Position numbers and translations under genes: made by a program. The notes under the pieces are model-generated. The model was not told the origin of the DNA, did not search any database, and saw nothing but the letters and a program-made list of their open reading frames with translations. Source: Corynebacterium occultum (GTDB lineage: Bacteria > Actinomycetota > Actinomycetes > Mycobacteriales > Mycobacteriaceae). From it: a stretch of DNA of 64,000 nucleotides. Position 1 is the first letter of the stretch; the number at the start of each line of letters is the position of its first letter. Below, in pieces: positions 55,384 through 64,000 of the stretch. The DNA is taken from contig NZ_CP046455.1 of the NCBI RefSeq assembly GCF_009734425.1, forward strand, positions 2,046,001-2,110,000. Direction: 5' to 3'.

Positions 55384-57207
55384 ATGTCCACCCGACGTTT
55401 CCTTGAAGTAGAAGCCAAATTTGCGGTTTCCGAGACCGCGCTCATTCCGGAACTGACCCGGATTCCCGGGGTAGCCGGTATCGCCGAGACCCGGAGCCAC
55501 AACCTCTCCGCGATCTACTATGACACCGAGGATCTCCGTCTCACCCGGGCCAAGATCACCCTGCGCCGGCGTTCCGGGGGCCATGATGATGGCTGGCACA
55601 TCAAGCTGCCCGGCACCACCGGTCGGATTGAGATCCAGGCGGAGCTCGGTGAGCCAGTTGAGGGGCATTTCCAGGTGCCGGAGGAACTCCTGGACCAGGT
55701 GAGGGCGATCGTCCGGCGCGCGCCCCTGGTGCCGATCGCCCAGGTGGACAATGAGCGTAGTGAACAGGTGCTGGTCAATGAGGAGGGGACCCCAGTCGCC
55801 GAGTTCTGTGATGACCGCGTCACTGCCTGGTCCCTGCTGCCCGGTGGGCAGGAAAGCAGCTGGCGGGAATGGGAATTTGAGCTCAGTGCCGCCAGTGTGG
55901 AAAGCGAACAGGGGCCGGAACTGATCCGACTGGCCACGGGGTTGCTGATCAGCGCCGGGGCACGGGTCTCCAAGTCCCCTTCCAAGCTGATGAGTGCCCT
56001 CGGTGACAGCATCAACCAGGTTCCGGAGCCGCGTTCGGTGGCAGATCTTGATGAAGACTCCCCCGCCGCAGCCGTGGTCACCGCACTCCAGGCCAACCGC
56101 GACAAGCTCATCGAGTTCGACCCCAAGGTCCGCCGCGATGAGTGGGATTCGGTTCACCAGATGCGGGTGGCCACCCGCGAGCTACGCAGCCACATGCAGA
56201 CCTTCGAGGGCATTCTCGGGGGCAAAGAGTTCGAGCATATCGAGGCTGAGCTGAAACTCCTGGCTGGTTTGCTGGGGGTCGCCCGTGACGCTGAGGTCGT
56301 GGAGGAACGTTTCCACGCCCTGCTCGATTCCGAGGACTCCGGTGTCCTCGATGAAACCACCCGCACCCACCTCCGGGAGGACATGGGGGTGGAGTACCAG
56401 CGGGCACACCGCAGGGTGGTCGCCACCCTGGATTCAGACCGTTACCTGGCACTCCTGGATGCCCTGGATGGGCTGTTGGCGGATCCCCCGATCCTGCCCT
56501 CCGCCACCGCCGAGGCGCCCCTGGATGCGGAGGCTGCCGAGCAGGATCGCGCCACCGCGGAAGCACTCGAGGATCTCTCCGCCGTGGAATCCGTCACCGT
56601 CATCCCGGAGCCGGAAGAAACCGGGGAGGCGGCGGAACCCACCGCAGAGCTTCCCGAGGGGGTCTCCGCGGAAGCGGCTGCCGAAGTAGCCGAGGCAACC
56701 ACCCCCACGGAAACCAGGGAGGAAATGGAGGAGATCCTCTCCGAACACCTGGACAGCGCCTACCGGAAGCTGGTGAAGCGCCACAAGAAGGCGGTAGACA
56801 ACTGGGACAACCCGGAACTTACCCTGCATGAGCGAGAAGAATACTTCCACGACATGCGCAAGGCCGCCAAGAAGCTGCGTTACTCAGCCGAAGCCGTCGG
56901 CTCCGCCACCGATCTGAAGACCAAGCCCATCTACAAGGCCTGCAAGGACATGCAGTCCGTCCTCGGCGATTTCCAGGACTCCGTCACCTCCCGCGACTTC
57001 CTCCTGAAGAAGGCCCAGCAGGCCCGCGCCCGCAGCGAGGACACCTTCGGCTATGGCCTGCTCTACCAGCGGGAACGCCAGATCGGTCTGCAGTCCCTGG
57101 AGGAGTACTCCGAAACCGCCAAGAAGATCAAGGCAGCCTACGGCCGGCTGGAAGATTCCCGCAAGAACAAGAAGAACAAGAAGGGCGGGAAGGACAAGAA
57201 GAAGTAG
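55384..57207 (+). CDS. CYTH-CHAD domain protein
   Basis: A 607-residue protein starting MSTRRFLEVEAKFAVSETAL. EVEAKFAV is the CYTH ExExK signature, and SAIYYDTEDLRLTRAKITLR RR-type strands follow, building the triphosphate tunnel (about 1-200). From about 230 a CHAD domain has paired His-containing helices (VHQMRVATRELRSHMQTF and HDMRKAAKKLRYSAEAV). An acidic Ala/Glu-rich insert separates its halves (about 360-445). CHAD binds polyphosphate; CYTH may hydrolyse triphosphate. The C-terminus is Lys-rich. Confidence 0.93.
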   Translation: MSTRRFLEVEAKFAVSETALIPELTRIPGVAGIAETRSHNLSAIYYDTEDLRLTRAKITLRRRSGGHDDGWHIKLPGTTGRIEIQAELGEPVEGHFQVPEELLDQVRAIVRRAPLVPIAQVDNERSEQVLVNEEGTPVAEFCDDRVTAWSLLPGGQESSWREWEFELSAASVESEQGPELIRLATGLLISAGARVSKSPSKLMSALGDSINQVPEPRSVADLDEDSPAAAVVTALQANRDKLIEFDPKVRRDEWDSVHQMRVATRELRSHMQTFEGILGGKEFEHIEAELKLLAGLLGVARDAEVVEERFHALLDSEDSGVLDETTRTHLREDMGVEYQRAHRRVVATLDSDRYLALLDALDGLLADPPILPSATAEAPLDAEAAEQDRATAEALEDLSAVESVTVIPEPEETGEAAEPTAELPEGVSAEAAAEVAEATTPTETREEMEEILSEHLDSAYRKLVKRHKKAVDNWDNPELTLHEREEYFHDMRKAAKKLRYSAEAVGSATDLKTKPIYKACKDMQSVLGDFQDSVTSRDFLLKKAQQARARSEDTFGYGLLYQRERQIGLQSLEEYSETAKKIKAAYGRLEDSRKNKKNKKGGKDKKK

Positions 57208-57246
57208 ACCCACACCACCTACCCACACCCAGCGAAAAGCCCAGCC

Positions 57247-57903
57247 ATGAATGCAATCCTGCTCCAGCTTCCCCTCCAGGGGGCCCTGCAGGTGCGCAAG
57301 AGCCCGGCCACCAGGGTGCCCAGCCACGGCACCCACCTCTTCGCCCTGGCACACTCCATCGACCTGGTACCCCTCGACGAACACGGACACGGCGCCAGAT
57401 ACCAGCTGCGTTCCTTCTTCCGGAGTCAAGCACCTGAGATCTTCCCCGGCTTCGGTAGGGCAGTCCTCGCCCCACTGTCAGGCGAAGTGGTCTCAGCCCA
57501 GGATGGCCTCCCCGACCACCTGGCCCACCGCGGATTGCCCTCCATCGCCTACGCGTTGACCCAGGCGCGCCGGGCCGCCGGTGGGTTTGAGACCCTGGCC
57601 GGCAATCACCTCATCATCCGCAGATCCGGGGACAGCACGGGGCACCCCGCCGACAGTTCCGGGGAGATTTTTCTCGCCCTCTGCCATCTCCGTCAGGGCA
57701 GCATCCAGGTGTCCCCGGGCCAGTGGGTGAAGACGGGGCAGAAAGTGGCGGAGTGCGGTAATTCCGGGAACAGCACGGAACCTCATCTGCATCTGCAGCT
57801 GATGGATGCCGCGGACCCGGAAAAGGCGCAGGGGGTTGCCTTCACCTTCCCTGGTGGGCTGCCCCGCAATGGCGCGATCATCACGGCGGGGCCAGCACCC
57901 TGA
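57247..57903 (+). CDS. M23 peptidase-like protein without a signal peptide
   Basis: A 218-residue protein. The C-terminal part has GQWVKTGQKVAECGNSGNST and EPHLHLQL, the HxH zinc-binding end of the M23 (LytM) fold; upstream GTHLFALAHSIDLVPL could supply the first His and Asp. No N-terminal signal sequence is visible, so the protein is either cytoplasmic or exported by another route. It follows the CYTH-CHAD gene by 39 nt. Confidence 0.8.
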   Translation: MNAILLQLPLQGALQVRKSPATRVPSHGTHLFALAHSIDLVPLDEHGHGARYQLRSFFRSQAPEIFPGFGRAVLAPLSGEVVSAQDGLPDHLAHRGLPSIAYALTQARRAAGGFETLAGNHLIIRRSGDSTGHPADSSGEIFLALCHLRQGSIQVSPGQWVKTGQKVAECGNSGNSTEPHLHLQLMDAADPEKAQGVAFTFPGGLPRNGAIITAGPAP

Positions 57904-58007
57904 GGCAACATGAACCCAGGCTCACCCCTCGTGCCCTGCATCCCCTCTGGGAACCCGGGAACCTGGCAACCCTGCACCGGGACTTAAAAGTGCAGCCGGG
58001 AACCCTC

Positions 58008-58220
58008 CTACTTCTCCCAGGAGGGTTTGACTCCCCAGTCCTCCTCAGCTTCCTCTGCCGCATCCGCGGCCTTATTGCGGTTCTTGGCCACGTTCAGGGC
58101 GTTGCGGGCCTCAACTTCACTGTCATAGGGGCCCATGCGGTTATCCCAGCTGGCATTTTTCCCCTGGGTGACCTCACCAGTGGAGAGATCGAAGTACCAC
58201 TTGTTGTCGCCGTCGCTCAC
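58008..58220 (-). CDS. Small SPOR-like conserved protein
   Basis: A 70-residue protein from a GTG at 58220, with GGAAGGA upstream. It starts VSDGDNKWYFDLSTGEVTQG and has MGPYDSEVEARNALNVAKNR, a pattern annotated as SPOR-like in other actinobacterial small proteins. Soluble, acidic C-terminus. Divergent from galK. Confidence 0.75.
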   Translation of the reverse strand: MSDGDNKWYFDLSTGEVTQGKNASWDNRMGPYDSEVEARNALNVAKNRNKAADAAEEAEEDWGVKPSWEK

Positions 58221-58372
58221 GGGTATTCCTTCCGTTGGTCTTTCACCACTCTTCCGATGGGCTTCCATCGGATCTGTGTCGGTTCCTCCCAGGCTACTCA
58301 GCGGTGGGCCGGGTTGCCGGTGGCGCTAGGATGGGTCTTTTAAAGCAGCTCAGCCTAAGGAGTAGTACGTAC

Positions 58373-59647
58373 ATGCCGATGTGGCCTACCAGCGATGACC
58401 CGATCCAGGGTCGGGCGGTATCCGCCCACCTCTCCTGGTGTGGTGAGGAGCCGGGGTCCGGCGCCATCGCCCCGGCCACCTGGTCCGTGATCGGTGAGCA
58501 TGTTGATCATGTCGGCGGTGTGGTGATCATCTCCCTGGCCTCGGTGGAGGTCGCGGTGTGTCTGAGCTTCCGTGAGGATGAGAAGATCCGGGTGCAGCTG
58601 CACAGTGATGGTGGCCAGGTCCTCGAGGACGCGACTGATCTGCCCGCGTTGGCGGAGTATGCCGCCGAGCAGCAGCCCGGTGTGGATGAAGCGGGGCGGC
58701 CCACGGTTCCCCCGCATCCCCGAGGCGGTCTGGCCCGGCGGGTGGGTGGCATCCTGTGGATGATGGTGCACCGTCAGCTGCTCAGCCGTGACACCTCCGG
58801 CATCGATGTCACCGTAGTCTCCGATATCCCCACCGACTCCGGTCTGGGTGCCTTGAGCTCCATGGATGCCGCGGTCGCCCTGGCCCTGCACCACAGCGCC
58901 GGCGAGCTTGACGACGCCCCCGCCCGCGCCCGCCTGGCCGAGGTCTGCACCCAGGCAGGTGCGACCTTCTCCCAGTTCCCGCCGCTGCGTGCCCGACACA
59001 CCGCCGCCCTCCGGGGCACCGGGGACACGGTCTCGGTGGTCGACTACTCGGATGGTTCAGTCACCCAGGCTCCTCACCCCGTGACCAAGGACACCACCGC
59101 CTATGCGGTCTTCGCCCCCACGGATGGCATTGCGCCGGGCAAGTCGAAGTTGATCAGGGAGCGGCAGCGCTTCACCAACCGGGCCGCCCACGCTTTCGGG
59201 GTGGATTCCCTCCGCCAGCTTCCCGACGCCCCCCAGCGGGTGACGGAGTGGTTGCAGGCGGTGCAGAATTTTCATGGCCCGGCAGGTACCCCTTCCCTGG
59301 TGGATGCCCGTTCCTGGCTGGACTTCTATGAACGCGAGACCTCCCGTGCCCAACAGCTGGCCAGTGCGCTGCGTTCCCGTCGTCATACCGATATCTGGCA
59401 GCTGCTCGGCGCTTCCCAGGCTGCTCTGCACCTGGATTATGGGTTGGGTGGCACTGACATGGCGTTGGCTCAGCTGTGTCAGAATCGGGGGGCGATCAGT
59501 GCGCGTAGTGCCGCTGCCGGGGTTTCCGGTGCGGTGATTGTGGTGGTGCCGCGGATCCATGCCGCCAACTTCGAAGCGGATCTCTCCGCTGATGGCCTGA
59601 TGCTGGTTCCGCTGCATCCCGGTGAGGCTTCCCGGGCATTTAACTGA
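58373..59647 (+). CDS. galK: Galactokinase
   Basis: A 424-residue GHMP kinase from the ATG at 58373, with TAAGGAG upstream; longer frames overlap the divergent gene. GEHVDHVGGVVII near residue 42 is the galactose-binding signature (canonical GEHTDYNGG), TDSGLGALSSMDAAVALAL near 156 is the ATP-binding loop, and the C-terminal region contains LGGTDMALAQLCQNRGAISA where GGGFGG is usual, so the third GHMP motif is weak. The substrate assignment follows the family and synteny. Confidence 0.85.
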   Translation: MPMWPTSDDPIQGRAVSAHLSWCGEEPGSGAIAPATWSVIGEHVDHVGGVVIISLASVEVAVCLSFREDEKIRVQLHSDGGQVLEDATDLPALAEYAAEQQPGVDEAGRPTVPPHPRGGLARRVGGILWMMVHRQLLSRDTSGIDVTVVSDIPTDSGLGALSSMDAAVALALHHSAGELDDAPARARLAEVCTQAGATFSQFPPLRARHTAALRGTGDTVSVVDYSDGSVTQAPHPVTKDTTAYAVFAPTDGIAPGKSKLIRERQRFTNRAAHAFGVDSLRQLPDAPQRVTEWLQAVQNFHGPAGTPSLVDARSWLDFYERETSRAQQLASALRSRRHTDIWQLLGASQAALHLDYGLGGTDMALAQLCQNRGAISARSAAAGVSGAVIVVVPRIHAANFEADLSADGLMLVPLHPGEASRAFN

Positions 59648-59720
59648 TCACCCACCGTGGGGGCATTGGTCTCTCCCCCAGGGAAAGCCCAGGGGGAGCA
59701 CCGGGAACCCCAATACCCCG

Positions 59721-61124
59721 CTAGTCCGCCGGCCAGGCGAAGACCGTGGCCCTTTCCTCGGTGTCGGCCCGGATCAGGGACACCTTCGTGGTGGTCGCCT
59801 GTTTCGGATGCCCCAGGCAGTTCGCCAGCACCGGCGGGTCGCTGAGGAAGATACGTGCCTGGTCCTTCCCCAGGTCGGTGCGGAGTACCACCGCCTCAAA
59901 GTTATGCCCCAACCAGGGGGCGAGCACCGTTGCCTCGGCCAGGTCCAGGCAGGCGCGATCCACGCTATTGGCCAGCTGGGAGGTTCGTCTCATGCTGCTG
60001 ACCACCTCCCCGGCGCGTTCCATCACCCACTCCGGCACTTCCTGCTCCTGGCAGAGGGCGAGGCAGACTTCGGTGGCGAAGCGGTCCACCAGGCGGCGCA
60101 GGGGGGCGGTGACGTGGGCGTAGTAGCCGCCGATGCCGGCATGTACCTCACTGTCTCCGTTTTCCACTTGGTCGTAGCCGGAGCCCCGCAATAACTTCTG
60201 GGCTTCCCGCATGATGGCCATGCCGCGGGCATCGGTGGCGTCGACGGTGGCGAGGAACTCCCCCACCGGCATGTCCTCGGAAAAGTGGTAGCCCAGGGCC
60301 AGTGCCTCGGTCCTGAACTCCGCCACCGATTCTGTAGTGGCGGGCCGCAGGGTGCGCAGGATTCCCACGCCTTTGTCCACCATGAGCTGACCTGCGCACA
60401 TCCCGGTGAGCAGGGAGATCTCTGAGTTATAGTCCATGATCTCGTGGCGGGGTTCGATGACCAGCTCATAGCGGCCGTCTTCGAGGGCTTCCACGCGTTG
60501 TGCGGGGATACGCAGGTTAACCGCGGCCCGGCGCAGCGCGGAGTCCTGCCGTAATTTTCCCACCTCCGGCAGCAGGGTGATGGCGGGGTGCAGTGTCCCG
60601 GCGAGCAGGTCCTGGTGCACGCCCTCATAGTCGAGGCGGGCGCGGCTGCGCACCAGCGCCCGGTTCAGGCTGAAGTTGAGGATCTCCCCGGCCTCATCCA
60701 GGTCGATGCTCCAGAGCACGGCCGGACGGTCCACCTCCGGCAGCAGGGAGGCGGAGCCCTCGGAGAGTTCCTCGGGATGGAGGCGGGCCGGTTCATCGGG
60801 GAGATAAATGGTCTGGCCGCGTTTGAGGCTTTCTGCTTCCAGGTCGCTGCCTGGTTCGATGAAGGCCGCGACATCGGCGATGGCGTAGTACACGCGGTAG
60901 CCGACCCCCGCCGGCCCGGGTTCCAGGGCCACCGCCTGGTCCAGATCCCTGGATCCGGGTGGGTCGATGGTGACCAGGGGGATGCCGCGGGCGTCGATAC
61001 GCTGATCGGCGAAGCGGTCAGTGGCGGCCCGGGCGGCGTCGTGGAGCGCCGGGTCGAAGGTGGTGGGAACCCCGAACTCCTCGGCGATGCCCCGGAAGTT
61101 CAGGGGAGCGGCATAGAGTTTCAT
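59721..61124 (-). CDS. RNB-domain ribonuclease (RNase II/R-like)
   Basis: A 467-residue protein from MKLYAAPLNFRGIAEEFG at 61124; a 25-codon extension upstream lacks support. The RNB catalytic segment is intact: LVTIDPPGSRDLDQAVAL (about 53-70) with the metal-binding Asp cluster, then YYAIADVAAFIEPGSDL. No S1 or cold-shock domain is present, so it is shorter than RNase R. Processive 3'-5' RNA decay is likely. Confidence 0.9.
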   Translation of the reverse strand: MKLYAAPLNFRGIAEEFGVPTTFDPALHDAARAATDRFADQRIDARGIPLVTIDPPGSRDLDQAVALEPGPAGVGYRVYYAIADVAAFIEPGSDLEAESLKRGQTIYLPDEPARLHPEELSEGSASLLPEVDRPAVLWSIDLDEAGEILNFSLNRALVRSRARLDYEGVHQDLLAGTLHPAITLLPEVGKLRQDSALRRAAVNLRIPAQRVEALEDGRYELVIEPRHEIMDYNSEISLLTGMCAGQLMVDKGVGILRTLRPATTESVAEFRTEALALGYHFSEDMPVGEFLATVDATDARGMAIMREAQKLLRGSGYDQVENGDSEVHAGIGGYYAHVTAPLRRLVDRFATEVCLALCQEQEVPEWVMERAGEVVSSMRRTSQLANSVDRACLDLAEATVLAPWLGHNFEAVVLRTDLGKDQARIFLSDPPVLANCLGHPKQATTTKVSLIRADTEERATVFAWPAD

Positions 61125-61143
61125 AGCACCCGATTCTGGCACA

Positions 61144-62193
61144 CTAGCTGGCCAGCAGCTCCCCCAGATGTTGGTCAACCTGCTGCATATAGCTTTCATC
61201 GAAATTGAAGAGCCCGAAGTGGCCGGCGATGTGCTCGATGACCCGCAGCTCAGAACCGGGGATCAGGGCCTGTTCCGCAGCGCAGTCCCGGACCGGGAAG
61301 AACATGTCCTCATTGATGGGCATGACAAAAACCTTCGCCTTGATCCGCCCCAGTGCCGCCGCCAGGTCCCCATCGGTGTGTCGGGCAACATCACCATTGC
61401 CCCACTTCCAGGCCATCGTCAACAGTGCGTTGGGGTCCATCGCCGCGAAGAGCGGTTCGAAAAACTCACTGATGAACTGTTCCTTGGATTCAAAACCCAG
61501 GCTGCGCCAGTACTCCTGCTTCCAGAATTCGGTGGACAGTCCCAGCAGGGTCCAGACCCTGGCGTGTCGGCGCAGTCCCTCCGACACCGCCTCATTGCTG
61601 GTGTACTCCCCGTCCGCATAACCGGGATCAACGGTGATCGCCTCTGCGAGCACCCTGGTGAAGAGCTGATCATGCGGGGTGGCCTGCGCAGTACCGGCGA
61701 TCGGGGCGGCACGCTGCACCTTCTCCGGGAAACGCACGGCCCATTCGTAGGTCTGTTCCGCACCCATGGAGCCACCGACCACGGCGTAGAGCTGTTGGAT
61801 GCCGAAGTGTTCGCGCAGTAGACGTTCCTGGGCCACCACATCATCACCGATGCTGACCCTGGGGAACTTCGAACCGGTGATGGCGGGATCGGAGGTATTG
61901 TGCGGTGAGGTGGAGAGCCCGTTGCCGATCTGGTTGATGATCACGATGAAGTACTTTCCCGGGTCCAGGGCATGGCCGGGGCCGATATAGTGCTGCAGCC
62001 AGGTCTGGTGGGTCCCGGAGAACCAGGTGGTGATCAGGATGGCGTTGTCCCGGGCCTCATTGAGGGTGCCGAGGGTGGTGACCGCCAGTTCGCACTCCGG
62101 GATGACGCCACCATTTTCCAGCTGGAGCTCACCGATGCTGATCAGCTCATAGGCGCCCTGGGTTTCCGGGGTGTAGAAATCATTGTGGTACAA
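61144..62193 (-). CDS. MetX-like alpha/beta hydrolase
   Basis: A 349-residue protein with the MetX family layout: the ATTLGTLNEA-like region VTTLGTLNEARDNAILI, GNGLSTSPHNT, the nucleophile elbow VVGGSMGAEQTYEW (Ser near 145) and the C-terminal EHIAGHFGLF with the catalytic His. The family transfers acyl groups to homoserine or serine, but this short form with SG substitutions may use other substrates. It ends 19 nt from the RNB gene, same direction. Confidence 0.85.
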   Translation of the reverse strand: MYHNDFYTPETQGAYELISIGELQLENGGVIPECELAVTTLGTLNEARDNAILITTWFSGTHQTWLQHYIGPGHALDPGKYFIVIINQIGNGLSTSPHNTSDPAITGSKFPRVSIGDDVVAQERLLREHFGIQQLYAVVGGSMGAEQTYEWAVRFPEKVQRAAPIAGTAQATPHDQLFTRVLAEAITVDPGYADGEYTSNEAVSEGLRRHARVWTLLGLSTEFWKQEYWRSLGFESKEQFISEFFEPLFAAMDPNALLTMAWKWGNGDVARHTDGDLAAALGRIKAKVFVMPINEDMFFPVRDCAAEQALIPGSELRVIEHIAGHFGLFNFDESYMQQVDQHLGELLAS

Positions 62194-62252
62194 GTGACAA
62201 CTCCTTCAGTGATGTGTGACAAAACACATCCTACTGAAAGAGTCATGAAAAA

Positions 62253-62688
62253 GAGGGCGAATGAGCTGGCCTATAAGCCGGATTCTGTACCTTGTGGGGC
62301 GGTGATCATCCATCTGGGCCGACCATCGCTGGCCGCCTCAAGCAGCTACCTACGGACTCGGGCGAGCAGCCCTTGGTCATCCGTTCCGCCGTACCTCAAG
62401 GGGGTACGGCTTAATGCCTTGCTCCCGGTGGGGTTTACCTAGCCAGACCAGTCACCTGGCCTGCTGGTGCGCTCTTAACGCACCCTTTCACCCTTACCCT
62501 CCCCCAGCTCAAGGCCTTAAGGAGGGCGGTCTACTTTCTGTTGCACTTGCCCGCGGGTCACCCCGGGTTGCCGTTAACAACCACCGTGCTCTGTGGAGTC
62601 CGGACTTTCCTCGGCGCACCGCCTCCACCAGGTTTCACCCAGAGTGGGGTTCGGTGGCCGCAATCACCCGGCCAGCTCATTCGCGGTT
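62253..62688 (-). ncRNA. rnpB: RNase P RNA (class A)
   Basis: On the minus strand the conserved GAGGAAAGTCCGG lies near 62610 and the 3' part ends ATAAGCCGGATTCTG... The outer P1 helix is exact: CGAATGAGCTGGCC at the 5' end (62671-62684) is complementary to GGCCAGCTCATTCG at the 3' end (62258-62271). A TAGAGT -10 box (62692-62697) lies 5-7 nt before the expected 5' end. About 430 nt, usual for actinobacteria. Confidence 0.95.
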
Positions 62689-62738
62689 TTCACTCTACTC
62701 CCGCGGCCGCCCAATTCACCAACCCCGCACCCGGGGCC

Positions 62739-63854
62739 CTAGCGACGCAGGTGGGAGGTGTCATTGACCAGACGCACACTGGAATTGTCCGCATCGTAGA
62801 ACTCCACGATGGAGATGCTTGCCAGGTCGAGGAAGATGCGGCGGAAGAGCTGCGGTCCCCCATCCAGGCCCTGGCGCAGCAGGGACTTGATCACCGTCAG
62901 GTGGGTGACCACCAGGATATTCTTGCCGGGATGCTCGGCCTGCAGGGACTCCCGCAGCTTCTTCACCCGACGGTGCAACTTCTGCAGGGACTCCCCGCCC
63001 GGGGTCGTCAGGGTGGGATTCTGCACCCACTTCTCATGCAGTTCGGGATGCAGGGCGCGGGCCTCATCGAAGGTCAGCCCATCCCACTCCCCGAAGTCCA
63101 TCTCGATGAGACGTTCCTCGGTCTCCACCTCCACCCCCAGGCGCTTTGCGACGGTCTCGGCGGTCTGCTGGGCACGTCGCAGCGGGGAAGCCAGCACCAG
63201 GTCGATACCGCCCCGCTCCGCGAGGGATGCCGCGGCGGCCTCCGCCTGCCAGAACCCCAATTCGCTGAGCTCCGGGTTGGAGCGCCCCGAGTACTGCCGG
63301 GCAGCCGACATCGGGGTCTGGCCGTGACGCAGCAGAATCAGGCGGGTCGGCTCGGTGGAGGCACCATTCCAGCGGGCCGGGTTATTGCTGTCCACCGCCT
63401 CCGGGGCGGGTTTCTTCGGCGTGGTGTCCAGGGGTCCGGGCTTCGCCCCCTTGGCCAGGGCATCCATGGCCTTGTTGGCCAGTTCATCAGCCGCGGAGTT
63501 CTTCACCCGCGGCACCCACTCATAGCTGACCCGGCTGAACTGGGAGGCGATGTCGCGGGCCTCGATGGCCAGCTTCTTCATGTCGGGGTGCTTGATCTTC
63601 CAGCGGCCTGACATCTGCTCCACCACCAGCTTGGAGTCCATGTAGACCAGGACCTCATCGGCACCGAGTTCCGCAGCCGCACGCAGCCCGTTGATCAGAC
63701 CCTGGTACTCGGCGACGTTGTTGGTGGCGGTACCCACCACATAGGAGATCTCGCGCAGGATCTCCCGGCGGTCGGCGGCGTAGACGACGGTGCCGCAGCC
63801 GGCGATACCGGGATTGCCCCGGGAACCACCATCAGCTTCGATGCAGACCTTCAC
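62739..63854 (-). CDS. Bifunctional RNase H / acid phosphatase
   Basis: A 371-residue fusion from a GTG at 63854 (VKVCIEADGGSRGNPGIAGC). Residues 1-135 are a type I RNase H: D-E-D-D residues in IEADGG, YQGLINGLRA, LVYMDSKLVVEQ and KNSAADELAN. From about 165 a histidine phosphatase starts with RLILLRHGQTPMSAARQYSG and has VVTHLTVIKSLLRQ with the second His. The same fusion occurs in mycobacteria (Rv2228c). It starts 2 nt after the upstream zinc-ribbon gene. Confidence 0.95.
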   Translation of the reverse strand: MKVCIEADGGSRGNPGIAGCGTVVYAADRREILREISYVVGTATNNVAEYQGLINGLRAAAELGADEVLVYMDSKLVVEQMSGRWKIKHPDMKKLAIEARDIASQFSRVSYEWVPRVKNSAADELANKAMDALAKGAKPGPLDTTPKKPAPEAVDSNNPARWNGASTEPTRLILLRHGQTPMSAARQYSGRSNPELSELGFWQAEAAAASLAERGGIDLVLASPLRRAQQTAETVAKRLGVEVETEERLIEMDFGEWDGLTFDEARALHPELHEKWVQNPTLTTPGGESLQKLHRRVKKLRESLQAEHPGKNILVVTHLTVIKSLLRQGLDGGPQLFRRIFLDLASISIVEFYDADNSSVRLVNDTSHLRR

Positions 63855-63856
63855 CC

Positions 63857-64000
63857 TCAGACAGCCTTCCGGATGAGGTAGCTGCCGCAGTTGGAGCATT
63901 GCGGGACTTCATCGACAGGGGCCATGCGGATCAGGGACTGGTCGGCCGGGGGCAGCACGATGAAGCAGCCACCGCAGGCACGGCCGTTGAACAGGGCAGC
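63857..64000 (-). CDS. Zinc-ribbon protein, C-terminal end (partial)
   Basis: The minus strand reads AALFNGRACGGCFIVLPPAD and later PQCSNCGSYLIRKAV, ending at a TGA. The CxxC pairs CGGC and CSNC form a C4 zinc ribbon. In related genomes this position holds the ~240-residue coiled-coil zinc-ribbon protein (Rv2229c type). The N-terminus is outside the window; the gene is coupled to the RNase H fusion. Confidence 0.88.
   Translation of the reverse strand, partial: AALFNGRACGGCFIVLPPADQSLIRMAPVDEVPQCSNCGSYLIRKAV

Noticed and set aside
62541..63611. 356-codon plus-strand frame
   Set aside because: Runs through rnpB and antisense to the RNase H/phosphatase gene; not protein-like.
1..64000. tRNA genes and CRISPR arrays
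   Set aside because: No T-loop/anticodon cloverleaf and no regularly spaced direct repeats were found by eye on either strand.

Overview
The window reads as a chromosomal segment of a high-GC actinobacterium of the genus Corynebacterium. The order ctaC-ctaF / ctaE-qcrCA, asnB(ltsA)-like synthetase, erpA-like protein, cobT, ilvE, pepA, E2 acyltransferase, lipB-lipA, glnA1, then thrC, glnE-glnA2, galK, rnpB and the RNase H/phosphatase fusion matches, as I recall it, the backbone around the C. glutamicum respiratory, lipoylation and nitrogen loci. Many inferred starts look leaderless (a TANNNT box 6-10 nt before an ATG/GTG), as is common in this genus. I saw no tRNA, rRNA or CRISPR array; the one structural RNA is rnpB.

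Bases 1-5460 (minus strand) encode the bc1-aa3 respiratory branch: Rieske protein QcrA (cut by the window edge), diheme cytochrome c1 QcrC, oxidase subunits III (CtaE), IV (CtaF) and II (CtaC). A 1.3-kb stretch without a convincing gene separates ctaE from ctaF. Bases 6001-13781 hold the asparagine synthase, an A-type Fe-S carrier, a DUF3043-type membrane protein, an isolated and active-site-divergent CobT, IlvE, PepA and a small conserved protein. Bases 13909-22792 form a lipoate block: an E2 acyltransferase with three lipoyl domains, the glycine cleavage genes gcvP, gcvT and gcvH, then lipB and lipA, so lipoylated proteins and the enzymes that lipoylate them are side by side. A DUF4191-like membrane protein, an RDD protein and glnA follow, the last with an AmtR-like box upstream.

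Bases about 26045-45355 are accessory DNA inserted between glnA and thrC, interrupted by a backbone-like patch (36219-42806: ketopantoate-reductase-like protein, CDF-like protein, SixA-like phosphatase, membrane glycosyltransferase, Nudix and small genes). The first part is bracketed by two inverted copies of about 550 bp from the end of an IS1380-like element; a third, degenerate copy of its outer ~100 bp lies at 45256-45354. Inside are a multiply frameshifted IS3-type element, a Phd/RelE-type toxin-antitoxin pair with palindromes at its promoter, a decayed SinR/Cas2-like gene, an exported LGFP-repeat protein broken by one amber codon and carrying a toxin-like C-terminal domain with an overlapping small membrane gene (candidate effector-immunity pair), and an orphan recombinase DNA-binding domain fused to a Pro/Ala-rich tail. 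An intact IS5-type element with 16-bp ends and a 3-bp target duplication lies at 42842-43739, followed by three small membrane-protein genes, one related to a remnant just downstream of the LGFP gene.

Bases 45833-64000 return to backbone: thrC, an MFS transporter, glnE and glnA2, a DUF2786 protein, a CYTH-CHAD protein, an M23 peptidase-like protein, galK, an RNB ribonuclease, a MetX-like alpha/beta hydrolase, rnpB, the RNase H/phosphatase fusion and the end of a zinc-ribbon protein. GlnA1 keeps the adenylylation tyrosine that GlnE would modify; GlnA2 lacks it.
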